A stretch of DNA of 64,000 nucleotides from Microbacterium telephonicum. GTDB taxonomy: Bacteria > Actinomycetota > Actinomycetes > Actinomycetales > Microbacteriaceae. Within the stretch, counting starts at the first letter, position 1; the number at the start of each line of letters is the position of its first letter. The DNA lies in the NCBI RefSeq assembly GCF_003651225.1, contig NZ_RCDB01000002.1, forward strand, positions 868,001 through 932,000, written 5' to 3'. The position numbers were made by a program, and so were the translations under genes. Under the pieces are notes generated by a model. It saw nothing but the letters and a program-made list of their open reading frames with translations. It was not told where the DNA came from and made no database searches. This document shows, one piece after another, positions 9,336 to 17,055 of the stretch.

Positions 9336-10145
9336 GTGCACGTACTCTCCGTCTCCTCTCTCAAAGGTGGGGTCGGCAAGACGACTGTGACCCTCGGACT
9401 CGCGTCCGCCGCTTTCGCCCGGGGAGTGCGCACGCTCGTCGTCGACCTCGACCCGCAGTCCGACGTGTCCACCGGCATGGACATCCAGGTGGCCGGCCGC
9501 CTCAACGTGGCCGACGTCCTCGCCAACCCCAAGGAGAAGGTCGTCCGTCAGGCGATCACCTCCAGCGGCTGGGCGAAGGTGCACCCCGGCACGATCGACG
9601 TCATGATCGGCAGCCCGTCGGCCATCAACTTCGACGGCCCGCATCCGAGCGTGCGCGACGTGTGGAAGCTCGAGGAAGCGCTCGCGACGATCGAGGCCGA
9701 CTACGACCTCGTCCTCATCGACTGCGCTCCGTCACTGAACGCGCTCACCCGCACCGCGTGGGCGGCATCCGACCGCGTCATCGTCGTCACCGAGCCGGGC
9801 CTGTTCTCCGTCGCCGCCGCCGACCGTGCGCTGCGGGCGATCGAGGAGATCCGCCGCGGCCTGTCGCCGCGTCTGCAGCCGCTCGGCATCGTCGTCAACC
9901 GGGTGCGTCCGCAGTCGATCGAGCACCAGTTCCGCATCAAGGAGCTGCGCGACATGTTCGGTCCGCTCGTGCTCTCGCCGCAGCTGCCCGAGCGCACGTC
10001 GCTGCAGCAGGCGCAGGGCGCCGCGAAGCCGCTGCACATCTGGCCCGGTGACTCCGCGCAGGAGCTCGCCGCCGACTTCGACTCGCTGCTGGACCGCGTC
10101 ATGCGCACCGGCCGCATCCCCGCCTCCGGCGAACAGCGCGCCTGA
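9336..10145 (+). CDS. ParA-family ATPase, orphan
   Basis: A 269-residue Walker-type ATPase with the deviant P-loop KGGVGKTT at residues 10-17, VDLDPQSDVSTG (switch I region) and LIDCAPSLNALT (Walker B). It is close in size to chromosomal Soj/ParA proteins. There is no parB beside it, which fits the orphan ParA-like proteins of actinobacteria (PldP type) that affect division or segregation rather than a plasmid system. The start is a GTG at the end of a 93-nt spacer shared with the divergent pyruvate carboxylase gene. It is followed by repeats and then the convergent MerR gene. Confidence 0.82.
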   Translation: MHVLSVSSLKGGVGKTTVTLGLASAAFARGVRTLVVDLDPQSDVSTGMDIQVAGRLNVADVLANPKEKVVRQAITSSGWAKVHPGTIDVMIGSPSAINFDGPHPSVRDVWKLEEALATIEADYDLVLIDCAPSLNALTRTAWAASDRVIVVTEPGLFSVAAADRALRAIEEIRRGLSPRLQPLGIVVNRVRPQSIEHQFRIKELRDMFGPLVLSPQLPERTSLQQAQGAAKPLHIWPGDSAQELAADFDSLLDRVMRTGRIPASGEQRA

Positions 10146-10146
10146 G

Positions 10147-10310
10147 CGTTTCGACTCGCTGCTCACTTCCCGGTCGTTGAGCGAGGAGCGCAGCGACGAG
10201 TCGAAACGCGTCGACCTCCCGATCGGCGGGTTTCGATACGCGCGCTGCGCGCGCTACTCAACCACCGGACGCACAGGCCCCGCCCGATCGTTGAGCGACG
10301 GGTCGAAACG
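10147..10310. repeat. Cluster of type A and type B dispersed repeats
   Basis: From left to right: a truncated forward type A copy (10147-10165), a full reverse type A copy (10171-10208), a type B copy (10229-10267, GGTTTCGATACGCGCG ... CTCAACCACCGG) and a shortened reverse type A copy (10286-10310). All lie between convergent parA (ends 10145) and merR (ends 10322). Here both stem types of the family sit side by side. Confidence 0.85.
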
Positions 10311-10321
10311 CGTCGAGCGGG

Positions 10322-10870
10322 TCAGGCGGAACGCTTGGAGCGACGGGCGGCGAGCTCGTCGACGGGGTCGGGCGCCTGCGGGTCGAACTCGACGAGGGTC
10401 GACTCGACCTCGCGCAGCACCTTGCCGACGGCGATGCCGAACACGCCCTGGCCGCGGCTGACGAGGTCGATGACCTCGTCGTTCGAGGTGCACAGGTACA
10501 CCGAGGCACCGTCGCTCATGAGCGTGGTGCCGGCGAGGTCGCGGATGCCGGCGGCACGCAGCTGCTCGACGGCGACTCGGATCTGCTGCAGCGAGATGCC
10601 GGTGTCGAGCAGGCGCTTGACGAGCTTGAGCACGAGGATGTCGCGGAAGCCGTACAGTCGCTGCGACCCGGAGCCGCTCGCGCCGCGCACCGTGGGCTCG
10701 ACGAGCTCGGTGCGGGCCCAGTAGTCCAGCTGACGGTAGGTGATCCCGGCGGCGCGGGCCGCCTGGGCGCCGCGGTAGCCGACTTCGTCGTCCATCTGCG
10801 GGAGACCGTCGGTGAACAGCAGTTCGGTCGCGAACTGCGGCTCGCCGCCCAGCGCGTCGTGCGCGGTCAT
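10322..10870 (-). CDS. MerR-family transcriptional regulator (HTH, heat-shock-regulator-like)
   Basis: A 182-residue regulator with a MerR helix-turn-helix in the YRGAQAARAAGITYRQLDYW region (about residues 31-50), followed by an LYGFRDILVLKLVKRLLDTG wing and a dimerisation helix. The C-terminal part does not contain the usual metal-binding cysteines. The ATG is chosen because AGGAGG lies 5-6 nt upstream; the longer in-frame reading adds 22 residues without a ribosome site. Its partner is the upstream FtsR-like gene, 96 nt away. In mycobacteria the equivalent pair (Rv1828/Rv1830) flanks a DUF151 nuclease gene, which is missing here. The target genes are unknown. Confidence 0.85.
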   Translation of the reverse strand: MTAHDALGGEPQFATELLFTDGLPQMDDEVGYRGAQAARAAGITYRQLDYWARTELVEPTVRGASGSGSQRLYGFRDILVLKLVKRLLDTGISLQQIRVAVEQLRAAGIRDLAGTTLMSDGASVYLCTSNDEVIDLVSRGQGVFGIAVGKVLREVESTLVEFDPQAPDPVDELAARRSKRSA

Positions 10871-10966
10871 CTTCGCCTCCTGCGGATCGTTCGGTTCTTC
10901 CACGCTAGAGGAGGCGATGCCCTCCGGCAACGACATCCGCTCGTGTCGTCCGGCGTGTCGCGTCGG

Positions 10967-11641
10967 TCAGGGGCTGAGTCGGTCGAGCGCGGTCTGCACG
11001 AAGGCCGTGCGCAGGTCGTCGAGCCGGCGCACGAGCTCCGGCGCGAGCTCGTGGGCGCGGGCCCGGCCGGCCGCGTCGGGACGACGCAGCAGGGGCGCGA
11101 GGGCGCTCTCGACGAGGGCGACGTCGCGTTCGGCGGCCTGCCGCAGCGTGCGCAGGTGGCGCGGCTGGATGCCGTGCGCGTCGAGCGCGACGAGGGAGCG
11201 CAGCAGGGCGAGCGCCCGCTCGTCGTAGCTGTCGGCCGCCGAGATCAGCCCCGCGCTGACGGCGTCGGTCAGCAGGGTGGCGGAGGCTCCCGACGCGCTG
11301 AGCAGCTCGTCACGGCGGTAGCGCCGCGTGGCGGCGATGATCGAGGTCGGCACCGCGCCGTCTCCGGCGCCGCTGTCGAGGTGCTCGCGGATGCGGGCCA
11401 GCGGGATGCCGTAGTCGCGCTGCATCGTCAGCGTCGTGCGCAGTCGCTCGAGGTCGCTCGGCGAGAACTTGCGGTAGCCCGAGTCGGTGCGCACCGGGGT
11501 GACGATGCCCTGCACCTCGAGATAGCGCAGCTTGCTCGCGCTGAGTTCGGGGAATTCCGGGGCGAGTCGGGCGAGCACCTGACCGATGCTCAGATGACCC
11601 GCGGCCGGACCACGTCCGCGCGGGGATGCTGCCGGGGTCAC
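10967..11641 (-). CDS. ftsR: MerR-family regulator of FtsR type
   Basis: A 224-residue MerR protein. The N-terminal HTH (HLSIGQVLARLAPEFPELSA, residues 16-35) with SKLRYLEVQGIVTPVRT and the wing SGYRKFSPSDLERL matches the FtsR regulators, one of which (Corynebacterium glutamicum) activates ftsZ. The gene order with an FHA/GarA protein directly upstream is also that of FtsR. Its GTG start overlaps the stop of the FHA gene by 4 nt (GTGA), so the pair is translationally coupled. The symbol rests on family and context; no binding site was examined. Confidence 0.8.
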   Translation of the reverse strand: MTPAASPRGRGPAAGHLSIGQVLARLAPEFPELSASKLRYLEVQGIVTPVRTDSGYRKFSPSDLERLRTTLTMQRDYGIPLARIREHLDSGAGDGAVPTSIIAATRRYRRDELLSASGASATLLTDAVSAGLISAADSYDERALALLRSLVALDAHGIQPRHLRTLRQAAERDVALVESALAPLLRRPDAAGRARAHELAPELVRRLDDLRTAFVQTALDRLSP

Positions 11642-12132
11642 CGGGTGGTCGCCTGGTCGCGGTCGAGCGGAGAGACGAAGAAGTTGAGGCGGAACTTGCC
11701 GATGCGCAGTTCGGAGCCGTCGGTGAGCACGGCACGGTCGACGCGGTCGCCGTTGACGTAGGTGCCGTTGAGGGAGCGCTGGTCGACGAGCTCGAAGGCG
11801 GCGCCGGTGCGCGTGATCTCCGCGTGACGACGCGATACGGTCACGTCGTCGAAGAAGATGTCAGCCTCGGGGTGGCGTCCGATCGTGGTGACGTCGGTGT
11901 CGAGCAGGTAGCGGGCACCGGCGGTCGGACCGGAGCGCACGAGCAGGATGGCGGAGCGCGACGGAAGCGCGGCGATCGCCTCGCGTTCGGCATCGGTGAG
12001 GTCGCTGCCGAACGGCACGAACGACAGATCGGAGTCGTGGCCGAAGGTCTGGGTCGTGTCCGACCCGTTCGGACGCGACGCGTCGTCGGCGTCGCGCCGG
12101 ATCTCGTCGCCGAAGCGGTTGCTGTCGCTCAC
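11638..12132 (-). CDS. garA: FHA-domain protein of GarA/OdhI type
   Basis: A 164-residue phosphopeptide-binding regulator. A flexible N-terminus carries a DTTQTF segment with adjacent threonines 26-27, matching the ETT phosphorylation motif of GarA/OdhI. The FHA domain follows, with GRHPEADI (Arg86), SRRHAEI (Ser100) and LNGTYVNG (Asn122). In relatives, PknB/PknG-type kinases phosphorylate the N-terminus, the domain folds back on it, and inhibition of 2-oxoglutarate dehydrogenase and glutamate dehydrogenase is switched off. The GTG start has GGAGGA about 6 nt upstream. Coupling to FtsR is conserved across actinobacteria. The gcvH gene usually upstream is absent. Confidence 0.86.
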   Translation of the reverse strand: MSDSNRFGDEIRRDADDASRPNGSDTTQTFGHDSDLSFVPFGSDLTDAEREAIAALPSRSAILLVRSGPTAGARYLLDTDVTTIGRHPEADIFFDDVTVSRRHAEITRTGAAFELVDQRSLNGTYVNGDRVDRAVLTDGSELRIGKFRLNFFVSPLDRDQATTR

Positions 12133-12305
12133 GATTCCTCCTCCCTTTCCACACTATCGGATCGCCCGGCCCCGGGTGGGGTCGGGCGCGGGTTCCGACG
12201 CGCGGGGGGATGCGTCATGTTTCCGCGTGTGTCGTCGGGCGCGACACCGCGTGGGGGGTCCGCCTAGCCTGGCCGATGACCGTCCCCGACCACAAGGAGA
12301 ATCTC

Positions 12306-12650
12306 GTGCCCACGCCGTATCGCCCCCTCACGCCCGCCCCGGTGCGTCAGGCCGCGATCTGCATGTGCGCGAGCGGCGGCGCCTGCTCCTCCTTCGCCCC
12401 CGGTCACGCGGTGCACCTCATCCAGGCGCGTCTCGTGTCGGCGACGCCGGCGGAGTGGGTCGACGCGATCGTGGGGGACGTCTCCCCCGCGGACGGCACG
12501 CTCGTGCTCCACACGCTGTCGGGTGACCGCGTCGAGGTGTGGAACGGTGCGGGCGCGGCGGATTCCGTGTCCACCGGCTCGCCGGTCGCCTTCCACCCGC
12601 GGTACCACGTGGTCGCCGCCGGCGCGGCGCGCTTCAACGTGCTCGTCTGA
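12306..12650 (+). CDS. Small conserved-looking protein of unknown function
   Basis: 114 residues from a GTG with AAGGAGA 6 nt upstream; a further ATG at 12276 would be in frame but has no ribosome site. The middle has a CMCASGGACSS cluster with three cysteines, followed by a domain rich in Val/Asp (LVSATPAEWVDAIVGDVSP) that looks like a small beta fold. There is no signal peptide or membrane segment. I do not recognise the family. It ends 12 nt from the convergent copper-storage-like gene, and the cysteines next to two copper-related genes make a metal role possible but unproved. Confidence 0.6.
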   Translation: MPTPYRPLTPAPVRQAAICMCASGGACSSFAPGHAVHLIQARLVSATPAEWVDAIVGDVSPADGTLVLHTLSGDRVEVWNGAGAADSVSTGSPVAFHPRYHVVAAGAARFNVLV

Positions 12651-12661
12651 GGCGGCGGCCG

Positions 12662-13060
12662 TCAGGCGGCGGCCATCGCGGAGCGCATCGCCATGCAGGC
12701 GTCCATGCACGCCTTGCACGCGTCGGCGCACATCTTGCAGACCGGGCTCATGTCTGCGTGCTCCATGCACATGTCCATGCACGTCTGACACATGGCGATG
12801 CACGCGTCGAGCATCGCCATCATCGACGCGGGCGTCATCCCCTGCATGCGCATCATGGCGCGCATCATCGTGTTGCACATGTCGGCGCAGTTCATGCAGG
12901 CCGGCGCGCAGTCCATCATCTGCGTCGAACAGACCGTGCAGGCCTGCTCGCACGCGGCGCACGCGTCCATGCACGCCTGCATCATGGCCATGTCCATCGC
13001 CGGCATGCCGTCCATCGACATCATGTCCTCGGACATCACGCCCATCATCATCGCGTCCAT
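12662..13060 (-). CDS. Cys/Met-rich four-helix-bundle copper storage-like protein
   Basis: 132 residues with 18 cysteines and about 37 methionines. Cysteines are spaced C-x3-C and C-x2-C along four predicted helices (for example CMDACAACEQAC, CNTMM, CIAMCQTCMDMC, CKMCADACKACMDAC), the pattern of Csp/DUF326 four-helix bundles whose cores are lined with thiols that hold many Cu(I) ions. There is no signal peptide, so it should be cytosolic. The N-terminus is unusually Met-rich (13 in the first 30 residues). The ATG has GGAGGA upstream. It is divergent from a CopC-like gene across a 120-nt spacer, which supports a copper role. Confidence 0.8.
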   Translation of the reverse strand: MDAMMMGVMSEDMMSMDGMPAMDMAMMQACMDACAACEQACTVCSTQMMDCAPACMNCADMCNTMMRAMMRMQGMTPASMMAMLDACIAMCQTCMDMCMEHADMSPVCKMCADACKACMDACMAMRSAMAAA

Positions 13061-13181
13061 CGCGCATCCTCCTCCGTCGGGGTCCCCGGGCGGATGCCGG
13101 GGCCGGCGGGCAGGATGTCCGCCTTCGGGTCATGTTAGGCCGCCGGATGCCGTCGCGACAGGCGCGGATAGGCTCGTGAGC

Positions 13182-13748
13182 GTGCCGTCATCGAGAATTA
13201 ACAGTCACGGACCCCACGCCCGACGCCGTCGCCACGGCATCCTGGCGCTCGGCGCGCTCGTCGTCGCGCTGCTCACCGGGATCGCGGCGCCGGCGTATGC
13301 GCACGACGAGCTGATCGGTTCGGACCCGGCGATCGACTCGACCGTCACGGCGCTGCCCGACACGATCACGATGACCTTCAGCGGCATCATCCTCGCCGAC
13401 GCGGGCGCGACCGAGATCGACGTGCTCGACGCATCCTGCGCCTCGCTGGCGACCGGCAACCCGAGCTTCGACGGCACGCGCGTGCAGCAGGAGCTCACCG
13501 GCGACGCGACCGGCCCCGTCACGGTCGTCTGGCGCGTCGTCTCCAGCGACGGCCACCCGGTCTCTGGCACGTGGTCGTTCTCGGTCGGCAACGAGCCCGG
13601 ACAGACTCCGTGCGCTGAGGCCGCGAACCCGTCGTCGCCCGCATCCGCGTTCGATCCGACCCTGTTGATCGTGGTCGGCGCGGTGCTGGTCGTCGGTGTC
13701 GTGGTCGTCGTGCTGCTGGCTCGGAGACGGCCCTCCTCCGAGGACTAG
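13182..13748 (+). CDS. CopC-domain copper-binding protein with a C-terminal membrane anchor
   Basis: 188 residues. An Arg-rich n-region, a hydrophobic stretch and the AYA cleavage site (about 38-40) form a signal peptide; cleavage would leave a histidine as first mature residue (HDELIGSDPA), the classic N-terminal Cu(II) ligand of CopC. A second conserved histidine is in SSDGHPVSG. Near the C-terminus a Val/Leu-rich helix (about 160-182) followed by ARRR anchors the domain outside the membrane. The start could be GTG 13176 or GTG 13182; the ribosome site is weak for both. lpd follows at 9 nt, while the copper-storage-like gene is divergent. Confidence 0.85.
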   Translation: MPSSRINSHGPHARRRRHGILALGALVVALLTGIAAPAYAHDELIGSDPAIDSTVTALPDTITMTFSGIILADAGATEIDVLDASCASLATGNPSFDGTRVQQELTGDATGPVTVVWRVVSSDGHPVSGTWSFSVGNEPGQTPCAEAANPSSPASAFDPTLLIVVGAVLVVGVVVVVLLARRRPSSED

Positions 13749-13757
13749 GCTGGAGCC

Positions 13758-15158
13758 ATGCCTCATTTCAACGTCGTCGTCCTCGGCGCCGGCCCCGGCG
13801 GCTACGTCGCGGCGGTCCGCGCCGCACAGCTCGGCCAGTCGGTCGCCATCATCGAAGAGAAGTACTGGGGCGGTGTCTGCCTCAACGTCGGCTGCATCCC
13901 CTCCAAGGCGCTCCTGAAGAACGCCGAGATCGCGCACACCCTGAAGCACAAGGCCGACTTCTTCGGCATCTCGGGTGAGTTCACGCTCGACTTCGGCAAG
14001 GCGTTCGACCGCAGCCGCGAGGTCGCCGGCGGCCGCGTCAAGGGCATCCACTACCTGATGAAGAAGAACAAGGTCACCGAGTTCGAGGGGCGCGGCTCGT
14101 TCGCCGACGCCAAGTCGATCGTCGTGACCAAGTCCGACGGATCGACCGAGACGGTCACCTTCGACAACGTCATCATCGCGACCGGCTCGACCGTGCGCCT
14201 GCTGCCCGGGGTCACCCTCAGCGAGAACGTCGTCACGTACGAGGAGCAGATCCTCACGCGCGACCTGCCCGAGTCGATCGTCATCGTCGGCGCCGGCGCG
14301 ATCGGCATGGAGTTCGCGTACGTCCTCACGAACTACGGCGTGAAGGTCACGATCATCGAGTTCCTCGACCGCGCGCTCCCCAACGAGGACGCCGACGTGT
14401 CGAAGGAGATCGCCAAGCAGTACAAGAACCTCGGCGTCGACATCCTCGTCGGCACGAAGGTCGAGTCGGTCGTCGACTCGGGCTCCACGGTCACGGTGAG
14501 CTACACCGACAACAAGACCGGGGCCGCCGGTCAGGTCGAGGCGTCGAAGGTGCTCATGTCGATCGGATTCGCCCCCCGCGTCGAGGGCTTCGGCCTCGAG
14601 AACACCGGTGTGAAGCTCACCGAGCGCGGCGCGATCGACATCGACGACTTCATGCGCACCAACGTCGAGGGCATCTACGCGATCGGCGACGTCACCGCGA
14701 AGCTGCAGCTCGCCCACGTCGCCGAGGCGCAGGGCGTCGTGGCGGCCGAGACGATCGGCGGCGCCGAGACGATGGCACTGGGCGACTACCGCATGATGCC
14801 GCGCGCGACGTTCTGCTCGCCGCAGGTGGCCTCGTTCGGCTACACCGAGGAGCAGTACAAGGCGACGGGCCGCGAGTACAAGGTCGCGACGTTCCCGTTC
14901 ATGGCCAACGGCAAGGCGCACGGCCTCGGCGAGCCGGTCGGCTTCGTCAAGCTCATCGCCGACGCCGAGCACCTCGAGCTCGTCGGCGGGCACCTCATCG
15001 GTCCCGACGTCTCCGAGCTGCTGCCCGAGCTCACCCTCGCGCAGAAGTGGGACCTCACCGCTCTCGAGCTCGCCCGCAACGTGCACACCCACCCGACGCT
15101 GTCGGAGGCGCTGCAGGAGGCCTTCCACGGTCTCGCGGGCCACATGATCAACCTCTGA
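13758..15158 (+). CDS. lpdA: Dihydrolipoamide dehydrogenase
   Basis: A 466-residue flavoprotein, the E3 subunit of pyruvate and 2-oxoglutarate dehydrogenase complexes. It has an FAD-binding [11 protein letters not shown] (10-20), the redox pair [13 protein letters not shown] (Cys41, Cys46), an NAD-binding [10 protein letters not shown] and the active-site His445/Glu450 in HTHPTLSE. The length is normal. The ATG has TGGAG 5 nt upstream. The gene stands alone except for copC just upstream, so it may be read from that promoter or its own. A GarA protein encoded 2 kb away is known in relatives to control 2-oxoglutarate dehydrogenase, a related but separate complex part. It ends before a strong hairpin. 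Confidence 0.95.
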   Translation: MPHFNVVVLGAGPGGYVAAVRAAQLGQSVAIIEEKYWGGVCLNVGCIPSKALLKNAEIAHTLKHKADFFGISGEFTLDFGKAFDRSREVAGGRVKGIHYLMKKNKVTEFEGRGSFADAKSIVVTKSDGSTETVTFDNVIIATGSTVRLLPGVTLSENVVTYEEQILTRDLPESIVIVGAGAIGMEFAYVLTNYGVKVTIIEFLDRALPNEDADVSKEIAKQYKNLGVDILVGTKVESVVDSGSTVTVSYTDNKTGAAGQVEASKVLMSIGFAPRVEGFGLENTGVKLTERGAIDIDDFMRTNVEGIYAIGDVTAKLQLAHVAEAQGVVAAETIGGAETMALGDYRMMPRATFCSPQVASFGYTEEQYKATGREYKVATFPFMANGKAHGLGEPVGFVKLIADAEHLELVGGHLIGPDVSELLPELTLAQKWDLTALELARNVHTHPTLSEALQEAFHGLAGHMINL

Positions 15159-15226
15159 GAGAGCCTGAGACCGCTCTCAGACCCTATTTACGCGGATACG
15201 TCCACGCGGTAGCGTGGGCACTCGCG

Positions 15227-15264
15227 ACTGACGCCGCCCCATCGAAGCCGGGGGCGGCGTCAGT
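15227..15264 (+). terminator. Strong intrinsic-type hairpin after lpdA
   Basis: A perfect 14-bp stem (ACTGACGCCGCCCC at 15227-15240 with its complement at 15251-15264) closes a 10-nt loop. There is no T-run, which is common in high-GC actinobacteria. It lies between convergent lpdA and the CYTH gene and can act in both directions. Confidence 0.8.
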
Positions 15265-15275
15265 GCGTTGAGGGG

Positions 15276-15908
15276 TCAGACGCCGAGCGCGCGGCCGAGC
15301 TTCGACGCGGATGCCGACACCCGGCCACCGGCCGCGGCCACGAGTGCGTCGGCCGCGGCGAACAGCGCGGCGCGTGCGGCGGCATCCTGCGGCGCCGCGG
15401 GGCCGAGTTCCAGCTCCCACTCCCGCCACGTCGTCTCGACGTCGCGGCGCCGATCGGTGGCGGTGACGTGGTCGTCGACGAACTCGGCGACGAGACCGCC
15501 GGCCGCGTCGCGCAGCGCGTACGCCGTGCGGGCGTTGCGGATGCGGGCGATCACCGCGAACGGGCCCGGCGCCACCGCGGCGAGTTCGGCGAGCACCGCA
15601 TCGGGGACGACCGGATCGGCATCCGGGTCGGTCGGGTCCTCCCCCAGCGGCCAGTGCGTCTCGAGCTTGCCCTCGGGCGTCGACCGCTTGACGTGCCACC
15701 CCTCGTCGGGACCCCCGGTGCGGCGCCGCAGTGCGGTGAGGGCGCCGGCGAGGCGGGCGTCGGGGGTGTCGAGGTAGCGCGCGTCGAGCGCGCGCGCCTC
15801 CGGGGCGTCGACGGCGTCGACGCCCGGCAACGCCGCCCAGTCCGGCAGCGGGGTGTCGGGGTCGACGTCGTACTTGCGCTCGATCTCCAGGGAGACGGCT
15901 GCGCTCAC
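15276..15908 (-). CDS. CYTH-domain protein (triphosphate tunnel metalloenzyme family)
   Basis: 210 residues. The defining EIERKYDV motif is at residues 8-15, followed by charged strands typical of the tunnel fold: YLDTPDARLAGALTALRRRTG, WHVKRST, EWELELG. Members of this family bind triphosphates with a divalent metal and include thiamine triphosphatases, adenylate cyclases and inorganic triphosphatases. No CHAD domain is attached. The substrate cannot be assigned. Its ATG overlaps the stop of the small upstream gene by 4 nt, so the two are coupled. Confidence 0.85.
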   Translation of the reverse strand: MSAAVSLEIERKYDVDPDTPLPDWAALPGVDAVDAPEARALDARYLDTPDARLAGALTALRRRTGGPDEGWHVKRSTPEGKLETHWPLGEDPTDPDADPVVPDAVLAELAAVAPGPFAVIARIRNARTAYALRDAAGGLVAEFVDDHVTATDRRRDVETTWREWELELGPAAPQDAAARAALFAAADALVAAAGGRVSASASKLGRALGV

Positions 15909-16132
15909 GCGTCGCGGCCGTCGGGGTCGGGATCGATGTCGTCCTCCGACTCGACGAAGTCGAAGACGACCTCGGTCGGACCGTCGCCCTCCCCCGTGTT
16001 CTCGGGCGCGCCGGCGCGGGCGTAGACGATCTGCGTCTCGCTGTAGGGCAGGATGAGCCGGTCGGACGCGGTGTCGTCGAGAGGGATGAGCTGCCCGTCG
16101 AGCGGGCCGCCGTTCAGTCGTGCAATGGCCAT
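15905..16132 (-). CDS. Small acidic protein of unknown function
   Basis: 75 residues, starting MAIARLNGGPLDGQLIPLDD and ending in a strongly acidic tail (VESEDDIDPDPDGRDA). The ATG has GGAGGCTC about 6 nt upstream and the stop overlaps the CYTH gene by 4 nt. The N-terminal NGGPLDG-x-x-I-P pattern recurs in short actinobacterial hypothetical proteins. There is no membrane segment. Being coupled to a triphosphate-binding CYTH protein suggests a shared job, but nothing in the sequence says which. Confidence 0.7.
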   Translation of the reverse strand: MAIARLNGGPLDGQLIPLDDTASDRLILPYSETQIVYARAGAPENTGEGDGPTEVVFDFVESEDDIDPDPDGRDA

Positions 16133-16214
16133 GGTGAGCCTCCTTCCCGGTCAGCCTACGCCCGCGGATCCGTCACGCCGGGGGCCTTGCGCGCAGGCCC
16201 TAGGCTCGGTGAGG

Positions 16215-16946
16215 ATGAAGCCTTTCCTGCTGCTGGCGACCCGCGCCGAAGACGTCCCCGCCGACGAGGAGTACGCGCTGTTCCGGCGCGCGACGGGACT
16301 CGCCGAGCGGCACCTCGTGCGGGTGCGGATGGAGGCGGGGCCACTCGGAGCCGTCGATCTCGACGACTGGTCGGGCATCTTCGTCGGCGGCGGGCCGTTC
16401 AACGCGTCCGATCCGCCGGAGCGCAAGTCCGCGGTGCAGCAGCGCGTCGAGGCGGAGTTCGCCGCACTGCTCGACGAGGTCGTCGCGCGGGACTTCCCGT
16501 TCCTCGGCGCCTGCTACGGCATCGGCACCCTCGGCGCGCATCAAGGCGCGGTGATCGACGGCACGCACCGCGAACCGATCAGCGTCGTCGAGGTGACCCG
16601 CACGGATGCCGGCGCCGTCGACCCCCTGCTGCGCGACCTGCCGGACTCGTTCACCGCGTTCGTCGGCCACAAGGAGGCGATCACGCGGCTGCCCGCATCC
16701 GCGACCCTGCTGCTGCGCGGCGACGCGTGCCCGGTGCAGATGTTCCGCGTCGGCGAGAACGTGTACGCGACCCAGTTCCATCCGGAGCTCGACGTCGACG
16801 GCATCACGACCCGCATCCGCGCCTACGCCGACCACGGGTACTTCGCCGCGCACGAGCTCGACCTGACGCTCGCCGCCGTGCGGCGGGCGCCGGTGACGCA
16901 CACCGACCGCATCCTGCGCGCCTTCACCGACCGCTACGCCCGCTGA
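16215..16946 (+). CDS. Class I glutamine amidotransferase-like protein
   Basis: 243 residues with the catalytic triad of class I glutamine amidotransferases: nucleophile Cys100 in FLGACYGIG, and His189/Glu191 in QFHPEL. It is a stand-alone domain resembling GMP-synthase-type glutaminase subunits. Such free-standing proteins often act as glutamine or gamma-glutamyl hydrolases. The start is ATG with GGTGAGG upstream. It is divergent from the small acidic gene and convergent with glycogen phosphorylase. No synthetase partner is adjacent, so the acceptor is unknown. Confidence 0.85.
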   Translation: MKPFLLLATRAEDVPADEEYALFRRATGLAERHLVRVRMEAGPLGAVDLDDWSGIFVGGGPFNASDPPERKSAVQQRVEAEFAALLDEVVARDFPFLGACYGIGTLGAHQGAVIDGTHREPISVVEVTRTDAGAVDPLLRDLPDSFTAFVGHKEAITRLPASATLLLRGDACPVQMFRVGENVYATQFHPELDVDGITTRIRAYADHGYFAAHELDLTLAAVRRAPVTHTDRILRAFTDRYAR

Positions 16947-16957
16947 CGGGCTCGGGG

Positions 16958-17045
16958 CGTTTCGACTCGTCGCTGCGCTCCTCGCTCAACGACCGGGGTG
17001 GTGCGGGAACTTCCGGTCGTTGAGCGAGCGCAGCGAGTCGAAACG
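16958..17045. repeat. Inverted pair of type A repeats in a convergent spacer
   Basis: Forward copy 16958-16996 and reverse copy 17014-17045, nearly identical to the pair at 3.8 kb. It fills the spacer between the amidotransferase stop (16946) and the glycogen phosphorylase stop (17056). The inner loop is 17 nt. A long hairpin would form in transcripts from either gene. Confidence 0.85.
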
Positions 17046-17055
17046 CCTGTGCCGG

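Noticed and set aside
9243..9644. N-terminal extension of pyruvate carboxylase by about 134 residues
   Set aside because: It overlaps the divergent parA start, shows no conservation-like sequence, and the ATG at 9242 has a proper ribosome site and the normal family N-terminus.
12264..13133. A 289-codon minus-strand frame across the copper-storage region
   Set aside because: It is an out-of-phase reading of the Cys/Met-rich gene (His/Asp/Arg-rich) and lacks a start site; the 132-residue frame has the meaningful cysteine pattern.
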